Source: JBBATK01 sp046052705 (GTDB taxonomy: Bacteria; Bacteroidota; Ignavibacteria; Kapaibacteriales; NICIL-2). From it: a stretch of 62,894 nucleotides of DNA. Shown here in pieces: positions 48,531-53,989 of this stretch; position 1 is the first letter of the stretch; every line of letters begins with the position of its first letter. Location of the stretch: positions 1-62,894 of the forward strand of contig JBJOLU010000227.1 in assembly GCA_046052705.1 (NCBI GenBank), given 5' to 3'. Below the pieces are notes generated by a model, which had not been told where the DNA came from, made no database searches, and was given only the letters and a program-made list of their open reading frames with translations. The position numbers were made by a program, and so were the translations under genes.

Positions 48531-48722
48531 TCATTTATCAATCTCCAAACCGTTTTTGCAAACGTCCAGTATCCGATTGCGCTCGGCCTCAGCTCCAGCG
48601 GCGAATACCATGTCGGCAAACTTAAACATCTCGTGCGGGTTGCACACTACTACTCCAAGTGGGTGTCGCAGGAAACCAGCTTCTTTTGCCATTCGCACTA
48701 TTTCATTTTCATTCGGTTTCAT
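48531..48722 (-). CDS. Small protein of the NEIVRMAKEAG family
   Basis: 63 aa. MKPNENEIVRMAKEAGFLRH, then MFKFADMVFAAGAEAERNRI: the same plan as the REDIIRMAREAG proteins at 44460-46082, in shortened form. Unknown function. Overlaps the upstream gene by 14 bases. Confidence 0.65.
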   Translation of the reverse strand: MKPNENEIVRMAKEAGFLRHPLGVVVCNPHEMFKFADMVFAAGAEAERNRILDVCKNGLEIDK

Positions 48723-48972
48723 CGTTCGACCCCTTCACTTCTTTATAAAAATCTCCAAACCTAATCCGCTCATCAATCAAGGTGTCCACATCTTCTCCTT
48801 CCTTGCCTTGCAGTAGATACAATAAATTTGCTTCGAAATTAGCCATCAAGTACGCATACCGTCGAGCCATTACCAACGTATCCATTTGGTAGCCCAGCCA
48901 CTTTTCCTGTTTCTTAAGCACTTTCTTGCGAAGCTTCTTTTCGTGAAATGAGTCCTTAGGCGTTTTCATCAT
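48709..48972 (-). CDS. Small basic helical protein
   Basis: 87 aa, two ATG codons in a row at 48972. Starts MMKTPKDSFHEKKLRKKVLK, then ARRYAYLMANFEANLLYLLQ and an acidic end. Helical with a basic N-terminus and acidic C-terminus. Unknown. Confidence 0.6.
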   Translation of the reverse strand: MMKTPKDSFHEKKLRKKVLKKQEKWLGYQMDTLVMARRYAYLMANFEANLLYLLQGKEGEDVDTLIDERIRFGDFYKEVKGSNDETE

Positions 48973-49315
48973 TCACTCCTTCCAGCACAATAGAAAAGCC
49001 GCCGTAGTATCCGTTGTGCTCATTATGGGTAGCAATTGTGAAACAGCCTTTGCTGGTCTTTATTTCGAGGAATTGCACTTCGTGCGTATTGCCGTCTACA
49101 TCTTCGGTATAGGGCGCTTGCTTGATCTCAAGCCCTAGAAAGTCAGCCCCGGCAAAATCCTGCAAGTTATCGTCAGTGGTCATGTACCTGTGCTCACAGC
49201 AGCTCTGTCCGTCGTCGCTAATCTTTAATGCACCTCGCCATTTAAAATCAATATAAAGCGCGTCGTCCTCGCCCAACCGCACTGATTCGATAGTTTCGCC
49301 AAAACCTTTAATCAT
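48956..49315 (-). CDS. DUF7448-like protein
   Basis: 119 aa. The pattern CCEHRYMTTDDNLQDFAGADF, then HEVQFLEIKTSKGCFTI and THNEHNGYYGGFSIVLEG is what I know as DUF7448, common in phages. The conserved Cys-Cys and His residues are present. Function not known. Confidence 0.75.
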   Translation of the reverse strand: MIKGFGETIESVRLGEDDALYIDFKWRGALKISDDGQSCCEHRYMTTDDNLQDFAGADFLGLEIKQAPYTEDVDGNTHEVQFLEIKTSKGCFTIATHNEHNGYYGGFSIVLEGVNDENA

Positions 49316-49482
49316 TTCTCAATCTCCACTTCTGTCCATGCTGCTAGGTGAACTACGTTGCCGGCATCGTCGGTGCAATAGCTGTACATGCCATCGATGT
49401 GGCTAAAGTTCAGTTTTTCTACGGTGCCATCGTCTAGCTTGACGGCGATGCGTGTATCTCTCGGGACGTCGTATAGTTTCAT
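49312..49482 (-). CDS. Small conserved phage protein MKLYDVPRDT
   Basis: 56 aa, ATG 49482 to TGA 49312. MKLYDVPRDTRIAVKLDDGT, then LNFSHIDGMYSYCTDDAGNV and VHLAAWTEVE. This family (vPr.T.v...DG....f.HIDGMYSYC) often accompanies the DUF7448-type gene, as here. Likely a small beta-barrel. Function unknown. Confidence 0.7.
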   Translation of the reverse strand: MKLYDVPRDTRIAVKLDDGTVEKLNFSHIDGMYSYCTDDAGNVVHLAAWTEVEIEK

Positions 49483-50030
49483 TTTGCTTTTAGATATTTG
49501 TTAGCCATCTTTAGATAAAGTTTTGCGTCAACTTCGAGCCCAGCACGCTCGTATTTCTTGGCAAGCTTAAGCATGTGTTGTGCTGCTTTATGCTTCGCCA
49601 TCTCATGCTGATGATTAACTTGGGGTGGCTTGTGGTATTTCTGATACAAAAGACATGCGACAACATACGTCACCGCAAGCCCGGTGAATATAAATGACGC
49701 GGGCCCCATTGGTACAAACAAAGCCGCCGACACTAGGAATCCCGCGCAAAAAGCGGATACCATTTTATCGCCATCAATCATTAGTGCTTTTTGCCACCAC
49801 TTGTACTTCGGAGCAGTGAGTTTTATTTGTGGCGATACTCGTTCTATGGGCCGCACCTCGGCTGCTCTGATCTTTGCCTCGATGCGGCGTACTTCATGAG
49901 TGTTGAGCAACGGCTTTGTATCCCATTCGTGCTCGTTATATACCCGGACTTCTGGTCTTCCGAAATTAACCCTGGTCGGACTATTTCTGATGATGCCAAC
50001 CGGATATGTCTTGCTGACGCCGTTGCCCAT
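49479..50030 (-). CDS. Membrane protein with two central helices
   Basis: 183 aa. A soluble N-terminal part is followed by two hydrophobic segments (about residues 89-108 and 112-130: FCAGFLVSAALFVPMGPASF, FIFTGLAVTYVVACLLY), then a basic helical C-terminus (MLKLAKKYERAGLEVDAKLY). An inner-membrane protein of unknown function. Confidence 0.65.
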   Translation of the reverse strand: MGNGVSKTYPVGIIRNSPTRVNFGRPEVRVYNEHEWDTKPLLNTHEVRRIEAKIRAAEVRPIERVSPQIKLTAPKYKWWQKALMIDGDKMVSAFCAGFLVSAALFVPMGPASFIFTGLAVTYVVACLLYQKYHKPPQVNHQHEMAKHKAAQHMLKLAKKYERAGLEVDAKLYLKMANKYLKAK

Positions 50031-50040
50031 AACTTTTTCC

Positions 50041-50466
50041 TTAGACCTTACAAGCTACGCCCAAGATAGCACCGCCGACGACGAACGCGCCCACCGCGAT
50101 TGCCAATCCGATCGGTCCGATAGCAATCACCGATAACGCCGCTGCAAGCGCCCCAGGCACCGCGATGAGCATTCCTAAGCCCATCAATGTAGCCCGTGCG
50201 ATCTTTCTCAACTTAGACTCTGTAGGCTGTGTGGTCTCGGGCTCTACAGGCTGTTGTGACGGCCGCTCTATGGGAGCCGTACCTCTTTGTGCGTTTACCC
50301 TGGACATCCTTAGCACCATGCGGATCGCATCGTTCGTAGGTGCCAGACTGTCTGAGTTTGTCCAGACTGTTGAAACAGATCGTTCCGGTTTAGCCGGGGC
50401 CTCTGGGATGTTGACTGACCATTCACTAGCCGCAGGTGCAACCGACAACGATGAGACTGATTTCAC
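50041..50466 (-). CDS. Membrane protein with Gly/Ala-rich C-terminal helices
   Basis: 141 aa. A long disordered Ser/Pro/Thr-rich N-terminus precedes two hydrophobic segments (about residues 92-112 and 117-139: MGLGMLIAVPGALAAALSVI, GLAIAVGAFVVGGAILGVA). Similar plan to the next gene downstream. Probably anchored in the inner membrane with a cytoplasmic N-terminus. Unknown function. Confidence 0.65.
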   Translation of the reverse strand: MKSVSSLSVAPAASEWSVNIPEAPAKPERSVSTVWTNSDSLAPTNDAIRMVLRMSRVNAQRGTAPIERPSQQPVEPETTQPTESKLRKIARATLMGLGMLIAVPGALAAALSVIAIGPIGLAIAVGAFVVGGAILGVACKV

Positions 50467-50600
50467 TTTAGTTTCTCCTTAAGGTTTATTAAGCGCCGCA
50501 TGAATGCTGCCTCTCCGATGCGGCTCGGAGGATGGATGCGCAATAACTCAAGTACCGAATCAATTGCGTCATTCCAAATCTTCTTTTGCTCTTCAGTCAT
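50463..50600 (-). CDS. 45-residue helical protein
   Basis: ATG 50600, MTEEQKKIWNDAIDSVLELL then RIHPPSRIGEAAFMRRLINL. It overlaps the upstream membrane peptide by 4 bases (ATGA) and the downstream gene by 4. Helical; unknown function. No strong ribosome binding site, so coupled translation is likely. Confidence 0.55.
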   Translation of the reverse strand: MTEEQKKIWNDAIDSVLELLRIHPPSRIGEAAFMRRLINLKEKLK

Positions 50601-50725
50601 CGAATCACCATTACGTAGAACAAACCAATACCGCATGTCAGAGCGATACCAAACAACACGCCTATCGCTACACCCGTTTTCATTCCCTCTTCGAAACCTT
50701 GTTCGAACAGCTCGTACCAACCCAT
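50597..50725 (-). CDS. 42-residue membrane peptide
   Basis: ATG 50725, MGWYELFEQGFEEGMKTGVA then IGVLFGIALTCGIGLFYVMV. One Gly-rich membrane helix after an amphipathic acidic N-terminus. Coupled to the next gene by ATGA. Unknown function. Confidence 0.55.
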   Translation of the reverse strand: MGWYELFEQGFEEGMKTGVAIGVLFGIALTCGIGLFYVMVIR

Positions 50726-50735
50726 TGTGTTTTAC

Positions 50736-50936
50736 CTATTGTTTGTTGTTATTCCCCTCACGCACTTCCTCAACAATTCGTCCGGCATTTATCAACTTCA
50801 TCGTTGCCGATCTTGCTTCATCAACTGTTCCATAACTTGTATTCGTGGCAGGAATCCAGAACGGCCACCACCAATACTTAACATCGATACTGAAACTGCC
50901 TATCTCTGTGCTTTTGATCCGATACCTATTCTTCAC
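50736..50936 (-). CDS. Small protein with Trp cluster
   Basis: 66 aa. Starts MKNRYRIKSTEIGSFSIDVK, then YWWWPFWIPATNTSYGTVDEA. The WWWPFWIP segment is unusual and could sit at a membrane surface; the last third is a soluble helix. Phage proteins with this YWWWPFW-type core exist, with unknown function. Confidence 0.6.
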   Translation of the reverse strand: MKNRYRIKSTEIGSFSIDVKYWWWPFWIPATNTSYGTVDEARSATMKLINAGRIVEEVREGNNNKQ

Positions 50937-50944
50937 CTATCACC

Positions 50945-51241
50945 TCAAATCAACCCCGCCATGCGTTGTTGTACCGCGTGCTCTGCCTCCGCAACTGCGG
51001 CCGTACCCTGTTCCTTCTCCATGATCCTCTTGAAGTGCTGCCACTTCGATGCCTCCCATTGAAGATGAGCCATCATGGGCTGCTGGCTCAAGATGATCGC
51101 GTGCTGATGATCCACGATATCCTGCAGCCGACGAACTTCATCCTGTAGCTTGTCACATTTCTGCCGCAACTCTCCGTATGTAAAGTTACGCTCTGGCTTC
51201 GACAGAACAGGGATGTTAGGTACTGACGGGATGCGGTTCAT
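50945..51241 (-). CDS. Coiled-coil protein, first coding gene after structured-RNA region
   Basis: 98 aa. MNRIPSVPNIPVLSKPERNF, then YGELRQKCDKLQDEVRRLQD and a helical rest. The central leucine heptads suggest a dimeric coiled coil. It is the first gene of the long leftward small-gene block downstream of the RNA array. Unknown function. Confidence 0.65.
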   Translation of the reverse strand: MNRIPSVPNIPVLSKPERNFTYGELRQKCDKLQDEVRRLQDIVDHQHAIILSQQPMMAHLQWEASKWQHFKRIMEKEQGTAAVAEAEHAVQQRMAGLI

Positions 51242-51345
51242 ACAGACTCTCCAAGTTCATGCCCCGTGGCATGTGTTGTAATGAGTAGCATGCTAACAGG
51301 TAGGAACACAGTAACAATAGTGCACTGTGGCACTCAGTACTTCCC

Positions 51346-51475
51346 CCAACACGGCTGGCGACTGGCTATCTGGCTCACCGCATCCGAAGAATACCTCTAG
51401 CGCCAGGACTTCGGACTATTGATGGGCTTACCAAGATTTCGCGCTATCTTAGAGTCCAATCGCCATGCGTGTTGG
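51346..51475 (-). ncRNA. Structured RNA element A (copy of element C)
   Basis: 130 bases closed by an 8-bp stem CCAACACG / CGTGTTGG, a 2x2 internal loop and a second 7-bp stem (TGGCGAT / GTCGCCA on the minus strand). Inside are a 5-bp hairpin AAGAT / ATCTT with loop AGCGCGAA (51433-51450), the invariant GGTAAGCC, a TCCGAAG / CTTCGGA stem and invariant CCAGATAGCC. Element C has the same plan with compensatory changes. G-U pairs form only on the minus strand, so that strand is probably transcribed. It does not fold as a standard tRNA. Confidence 0.6.
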
Positions 51476-51476
51476 T

Positions 51477-51588
51477 TGTTGATGACGGGATTCAAACCCG
51501 CAACCGTCCCCTGCCGAGGCCGCTCTATCTTTCGTCTGCCGACTAGCTGGTTTCAATATATGCCAGCTTTCAGTTGAGCTACACCAAC
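51477..51588 (-). ncRNA. tRNA-like element B with enlarged D region
   Basis: The minus strand gives a 7-bp acceptor-like stem GTTGGTG / CATCAAC, then TAGCTC, and near the 3' end a T-arm-like GCGGG-TTTGAAT-CCCGT and an ACCA tail. Between lie about 50 extra bases with an AGCTGG / CCAGCT hairpin where a D loop should be. I cannot draw an anticodon arm with a 7-base loop, so this is a degenerate or inserted tRNA, not a normal one. Its 5' end overlaps element C by 5 bases. Confidence 0.45.
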
Positions 51589-51706
51589 ACGGCTGAGTAC
51601 TGGCTATCTGGTCAGTTTCATTCGAAGTTTCCTAGGACTGTCGGAATTATTAACTGGCTTACCAAGGGTTCGCGCCCCCTCGGACTCCAATACTCATGCG
51701 TGTTGG
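51584..51706 (-). ncRNA. Structured RNA element C (copy of element A)
   Basis: 123 bases with the same outer stem CCAACACG / CGTGTTGG as element A, but a different second stem (TGAGTAT / GTACTCA) that still pairs at all 7 positions. Its hairpin is GAGGG / CCCTT with loop GGCGCGAA; three pairs differ from element A in a pairing-preserving way. GGTAAGCC and CCAGATAGCCAGT are unchanged. A CAGTT / AACTG stem encloses the variable part. The compensatory changes are strong evidence for an RNA kept for its structure. Confidence 0.6.
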
Positions 51707-51708
51707 AT

Positions 51709-51767
51709 GTTGGCGAAATAGGACTTTCTTAACGCGCCATGACAGCGCCCCGCCCCGTAACGCCAAC
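51709..51767 (-). ncRNA. Short closed-stem element D (D-armless tRNA-like)
   Basis: 59 bases closed by a perfect GTTGGCG / CGCCAAC stem. On the minus strand it holds GCGC-TGTCATG-GCGC (7-base loop) and GAAA-GTCCTA-TTTC hairpins. This equals acceptor, anticodon-like and T-like arms without a D arm, but the loops lack U33 and the TTCRA motif. Two bases separate it from element C. Confidence 0.4.
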
Positions 51768-51769
51768 AA

Positions 51770-51833
51770 GGAAGCAAGCCAGAAGCCACGAATTCTATCC
51801 CCTGTAGTTGAGGATACTCCTGACTTGCTTTCC
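51770..51833 (-). ncRNA. Short closed-stem element E (tRNA-like)
   Basis: 64 bases closed by GGAAAGCAAG / CTTGCTTCC (9 pairs and a bulge). On the minus strand it contains TCCTC-AACTACA-GGGGA, a 5-bp stem with a 7-base loop, and AGAA-TTCGTGGC-TTCT. The layout is like a tRNA lacking its D arm, but U33 is absent. Function unknown. Confidence 0.4.
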
Positions 51834-51840
51834 TGTTAGC

Positions 51841-51909
51841 CCCCGTCTCTCCGGGGTGTCCGTTGTCATCTGTGGATCACACGCCTCGCCATGGTTCGAG
51901 TCCGACAAC
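51841..51909 (-). ncRNA. Short element F: hairpin plus closed-stem unit
   Basis: CCCCG-TCTCTC-CGGGG (51841-51856) is a perfect hairpin. It is followed by a 48-base unit closed by GTTGTC / GACAAC (51862-51909) holding CTCG-AACCATGG-CGAG and TGTG-ATC-CACA hairpins. It is the first element of the array in the minus direction. Structure-based call only. Confidence 0.35.
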
Positions 51910-51943
51910 ATGACATATTGTAGTACGTTAACCCACAAGTCTA

Positions 51944-52366
51944 CTACCCGTTGATGATCGACCTGATATGACTTAACTGCTCAGGACTGACTTCAACTCT
52001 AGCCCGTAGAACGTGTTCGCATTCCTCCCACGGCGGACACGAACAACCCGTGTCAGGTAAAGAGAAGTCCGTTCGTGAAGTCATCGGGCCAACAATCAGA
52101 CTCGCGTTCTTCTGTGCCAGTCTGTTCATGGCGTTCTCATAAGCCTTCTTAGACTTCACTTGCTTACTTCGTTTAGCCGTCTTGGTCTGTGCTGTAGGCT
52201 GAGTGTTCTTAACAGGCCGCTTAAGATGAGCAGGCATCCACTTCATGAACGGCCACAACTCCACAGCGTCGATCACATACCAAGTCTTTTTGATTGCATC
52301 CCATCTAGCGCCTAATCTTTTGGCACTCTCTTTTTCAGCATACGGTACGTTTAAGTCGACTCGCAT
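51944..52366 (-). CDS. DUF5710-domain protein
   Basis: 140 aa, ATG at 52366; longer frames upstream are less likely. The N-terminus RVDLNVPYAEKESAKRLGAR, then WDAIKKTWYVIDAVELWPFMKW, matches DUF5710, often found in TraC-like primases and phage proteins. The middle is Lys-rich, and the C-terminus has CSCPPWEECEH, which may bind metal. It lies between the two structured non-coding regions. Confidence 0.7.
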   Translation of the reverse strand: MRVDLNVPYAEKESAKRLGARWDAIKKTWYVIDAVELWPFMKWMPAHLKRPVKNTQPTAQTKTAKRSKQVKSKKAYENAMNRLAQKNASLIVGPMTSRTDFSLPDTGCSCPPWEECEHVLRARVEVSPEQLSHIRSIING

Positions 52367-52496
52367 ATTCAGTCTCGTCAGGATCACGTGGCATGCGGGA
52401 TAGGAAACGCATAGGAACTCTGGGCAAAACCTTCCCAAGGGCAGCCTACGAAGGCAACCCTCGGGATGTATCCAATGGCTCATGCTAGATTAGGTA

Positions 52497-52746
52497 TCCG
52501 CTGAGTCACCCCATCGCTCAACCCCGGCCTAACCCGTGTTGAGTCGCAGTCTTTTGCCTATCAGGAGGCTCACACCGAGCACTGCGCCACTCGATACTTT
52601 GAGTGCATCCCGCTCTTGCTGGTCTGGTGCGATTGTTCCAGCTTTAAGCTACTGCCCACCGTTTCCATACGTCCGTCCTAAGGTACTACCCTTTCGCCGC
52701 CGCCATGACGCTTTACGGTTACTCAGTTCCTACCCGAGGTATCGGG
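52497..52746. ncRNA. Hairpin-rich non-coding region
   Basis: No gene. A series of short perfect hairpins covers it: CTCAAC/GTTGAG (52517-52543), GCTC-ACACC-GAGC (52568-52580), CACTC/GAGTG (52588-52605), GCTGG/CCAGC (52618-52642) with the adjoining palindrome AGCTTTAAGCT, and CCCGA-GGTA-TCGGG (52733-52746). No T-loop or tRNA fold is found. With leftward transcription from the 53563 promoter it would be part of the same RNA as the array below. Strand not certain. Confidence 0.4.
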
Positions 52747-52790
52747 ACTTAAGTGACTCTTAAACAGAAGCCGAGTTGAAGCGAGCCAGA

Positions 52791-52821
52791 AAAGCAAAAA
52801 CCCCAGAGTGCTTAAGTGGGG
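52791..52821 (-). terminator. Terminator-like hairpin inside the inverted-repeat block
   Basis: On the minus strand CCCCA / TGGGG with an 11-base loop is followed by TTTTTGCTTTT. The stem has only five pairs, but the U-tract is good. The same CCCC...GGGG arm can instead pair with the distant arm at 52879-52903, so termination may depend on which structure forms. Confidence 0.5.
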
Positions 52822-52932
52822 CATGGCCCTGGCATGGGCAACCAACAATGCGATAGGAACAACGCACCACTGATTACACATGCCCCACTTGAACATTCTG
52901 GGGTAAGTTATTGTTCCTATAGACATTGTTGG
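52801..52932. repeat. Two interleaved long inverted repeats
   Basis: Arm a (52801-52825) and a' (52879-52903) are inverted copies of 25 bases with 3 differences. Arm b (52842-52862) and b' (52911-52932) are inverted copies of about 21 bases, identical except in the middle. The order a-b-a'-b' means the two stems cannot both form as simple hairpins; they give either alternative structures or a pseudoknot. A small GCCC/GGGC hairpin lies between a and b. No coding gene is credible here. Confidence 0.8.
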
Positions 52933-52972
52933 GATGCCGCCCAACAGGAGAAATCTTGCCTAACCTCACGTA

Positions 52973-53041
52973 TTACGTCAAGAGGGTGACGTAACTTTTT
53001 TTACTTCTATGAGTCTCTATGGGAGTTCTATAAGGTTCTAT
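52973..53041. repeat. Perfect inverted repeat and four phased CTAT repeats
   Basis: TTACGTCA-AGAGGG-TGACGTAA (52973-52994) is a perfect 8-bp inverted repeat, followed on the plus strand by seven T. Then TCTATGAG/GGG-type motifs repeat four times with CTAT at 53007, 53017, 53028 and 53038, i.e. spacing 10, 11 and 10 bp. Sites on one face of the helix suggest cooperative protein binding (operator or origin iterons). The inverted repeat might also act as a plus-strand terminator. Confidence 0.6.
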
Positions 53042-53093
53042 GAGGTTTCTGCTAGAACTTCAGACCGCCCACCCGGAGATGGGCGGGCGTTGC

Positions 53094-53249
53094 TTAGAAA
53101 CAGCGCGTGACGCACTGACCCTCTGGTGTGCAGCATATGGTACATGGCACCACACGATCTCCGACCATCATCGTGAAGTGAGTGCAGTTAGCCCATGCCG
53201 CCAGCGGGATGCCGACTAAGGCGAGGCCAACTAAGATTTTGCGTTTCAT
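53094..53249 (-). CDS. Exported cysteine-rich peptide
   Basis: 51 aa, ATG at 53249 preceded by AAAGGAAAATC. MKRKILVGLALVGIPLAAWA is a classical Sec signal peptide with cleavage after AWA. The mature 31 residues (NCTHFTMMVGDRVVPCTICC then TPEGQCVTRCF) have six Cys, enough for three disulfides. Similar short Cys-rich exported peptides exist in other phages, all of unknown role. It is directly downstream of tRNA-Thr and its leader can hide the ribosome binding site. Confidence 0.7.
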   Translation of the reverse strand: MKRKILVGLALVGIPLAAWANCTHFTMMVGDRVVPCTICCTPEGQCVTRCF

Positions 53250-53255
53250 GATTTT

Positions 53256-53328
53256 CCTTTCTCGGTTTCACTGGCAGATACCAGTGAGAGTAGGCACTGT
53301 GCATACTGACTGCGCATCCCGAGAAAGG
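53256..53328 (-). promoter_or_regulatory. Leader able to mask the ribosome binding site of the Cys-rich peptide
   Basis: A perfect 10-base inverted repeat, CCTTTCTCGG (53256-53265) and CCGAGAAAGG (53319-53328), would pair the AAAGG ribosome binding site of the 53249 gene with upstream leader. Inside lies a second perfect hairpin TCACTGG-CAGATA-CCAGTGA (53268-53287). Opening of the outer stem by a factor, temperature or tRNA processing would be needed for translation. No known riboswitch class matches. Confidence 0.5.
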
Positions 53329-53353
53329 ATTGGCGCACAATGCCCACTCTGAC

Positions 53354-53428
53354 TGGTGCTCCCTCTAGGAATCGAACCCAGATAAGCTGATTACAAATCA
53401 GCCGTAATAACCGTTATACGAAGGGAGC
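53354..53428 (-). tRNA. tRNA-Thr (TGT)
   Basis: 75 bases including encoded CCA. Acceptor GCTCCCT / AGGGAGC, D arm GTATAACGGTTATTAC, anticodon stem GCTGA / TCAGC with loop TTTGTAA (anticodon TGT, reading ACA), T arm CTGGG-TTCGATT-CCTAG, discriminator A. All arms are regular. It probably supplements the host's decoding of ACA threonine codons in the Thr-rich virion proteins. Confidence 0.95.
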
Positions 53429-53448
53429 GGATCAAGCTGGACAGCATT

Positions 53449-53472
53449 CCCCCAGGCACCGACGCCTGGGGG
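53449..53472 (-). other. Stable hairpin upstream of tRNA-Thr
   Basis: Perfect 9-bp stem CCCCCAGGC / GCCTGGGGG with a 6-base loop, without a U-tract. It lies between the promoter at 53535-53563 and the tRNA. It may help 5' processing of the tRNA transcript or protect the RNA end. No gene is visible from 53429 to 53534. Confidence 0.5.
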
Positions 53473-53534
53473 GACACCGCTCTCATGGAGGACGAGATAA
53501 CAACGAGCACAACCGAAAGGAAAGTTGCCTCTAA

Positions 53535-53563
53535 AAGATAGCTTGAGTCCCTGTATCGGTCAA
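53535..53563 (-). promoter_or_regulatory. Sigma70-like promoter for tRNA / Cys-rich peptide / RNA array
   Basis: On the minus strand TTGACC (53563-53558), 17 bases, TATCTT (53540-53535). It directly follows the terminator of the upstream nuclease gene, as expected for a new transcription unit. It would drive tRNA-Thr, the Cys-rich peptide and possibly the structured RNAs. Confidence 0.6.
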
Positions 53564-53567
53564 GAGC

Positions 53568-53597
53568 AAAAAAAAGGCCCTCAACTAAGAGGGCCAA
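53568..53597 (-). terminator. Rho-independent terminator after VRR-NUC-like gene
   Basis: On the minus strand GGCCCTC-TTAGTT-GAGGGCC followed by eight T. The strong stem and long U-tract make this the clearest terminator of the window. It ends the short transcript of 53632-53910. Confidence 0.95.
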
Positions 53598-53631
53598 AAC
53601 TCACTCGAACCGGAGATACAACCCCACTACT

Positions 53632-53910
53632 TTACACCACGCCCTTCATAACTGCAAGGGCCGCCTGGATGCTATCTACTACATATGCCGGACCACCTGT
53701 CCACGTGTCGAAGAACTTCTGCTCGTTCTCTGTTAGCTTCCGCGCCGACGGTGGCTTGTTGCCATCTTTCACTTCAAACAACAGCGTTTTTCCCTCGTAA
53801 CCTACGATCAGATCACAGGGTTGATCGATGAAATACACCGTGGCGCCCGCGTCACGCAACGCTTTCACAATAGATGATTCGTTATCGTCCCGCCTCGCTG
53901 CTCTTCGCAT
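53632..53910 (-). CDS. PD-(D/E)XK / VRR-NUC-like nuclease
   Basis: 92 aa. RRAARRDDNESSIVKALRDA, then DLIVGYEGKTLLFEVKDG (Asp48, Glu62-Val-Lys64 as the D...ExK active site) and LTENEQKFFDTWTGG. This is a common small phage nuclease. It probably resolves recombination or replication intermediates. It is transcribed alone, divergently from the recombination operon, and has its own terminator. Confidence 0.85.
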   Translation of the reverse strand: MRRAARRDDNESSIVKALRDAGATVYFIDQPCDLIVGYEGKTLLFEVKDGNKPPSARKLTENEQKFFDTWTGGPAYVVDSIQAALAVMKGVV

Positions 53911-53989
53911 ATGTCTTAGGACACCATGTTACCAGATAGTTCTTGCATGATGCTGACTGTTGCCTTACAGTGACGTTTCAGGAGGACAC

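Noticed and set aside
51477..51588. Normal tRNA call for element B
   Set aside because: Acceptor and T arm are good, but no anticodon arm with a 7-base loop and U33 can be drawn and about 50 extra bases fill the D region. Kept only as tRNA-like.
52723..52944. 73-codon minus-strand ORF (inner ATG at 52926) with hydrophobic stretch
   Set aside because: It is made of the interleaved inverted repeats and part of the hairpin-rich region, has no ribosome binding site, and contains the terminator-like hairpin. More likely non-coding.
53598..53631. Plus-strand CGGAGATACAACC leader-like motif as the start of a gene
   Set aside because: It resembles the ribosome binding leaders of the early operon, but no ATG or open frame follows on the plus strand. 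At most a remnant.
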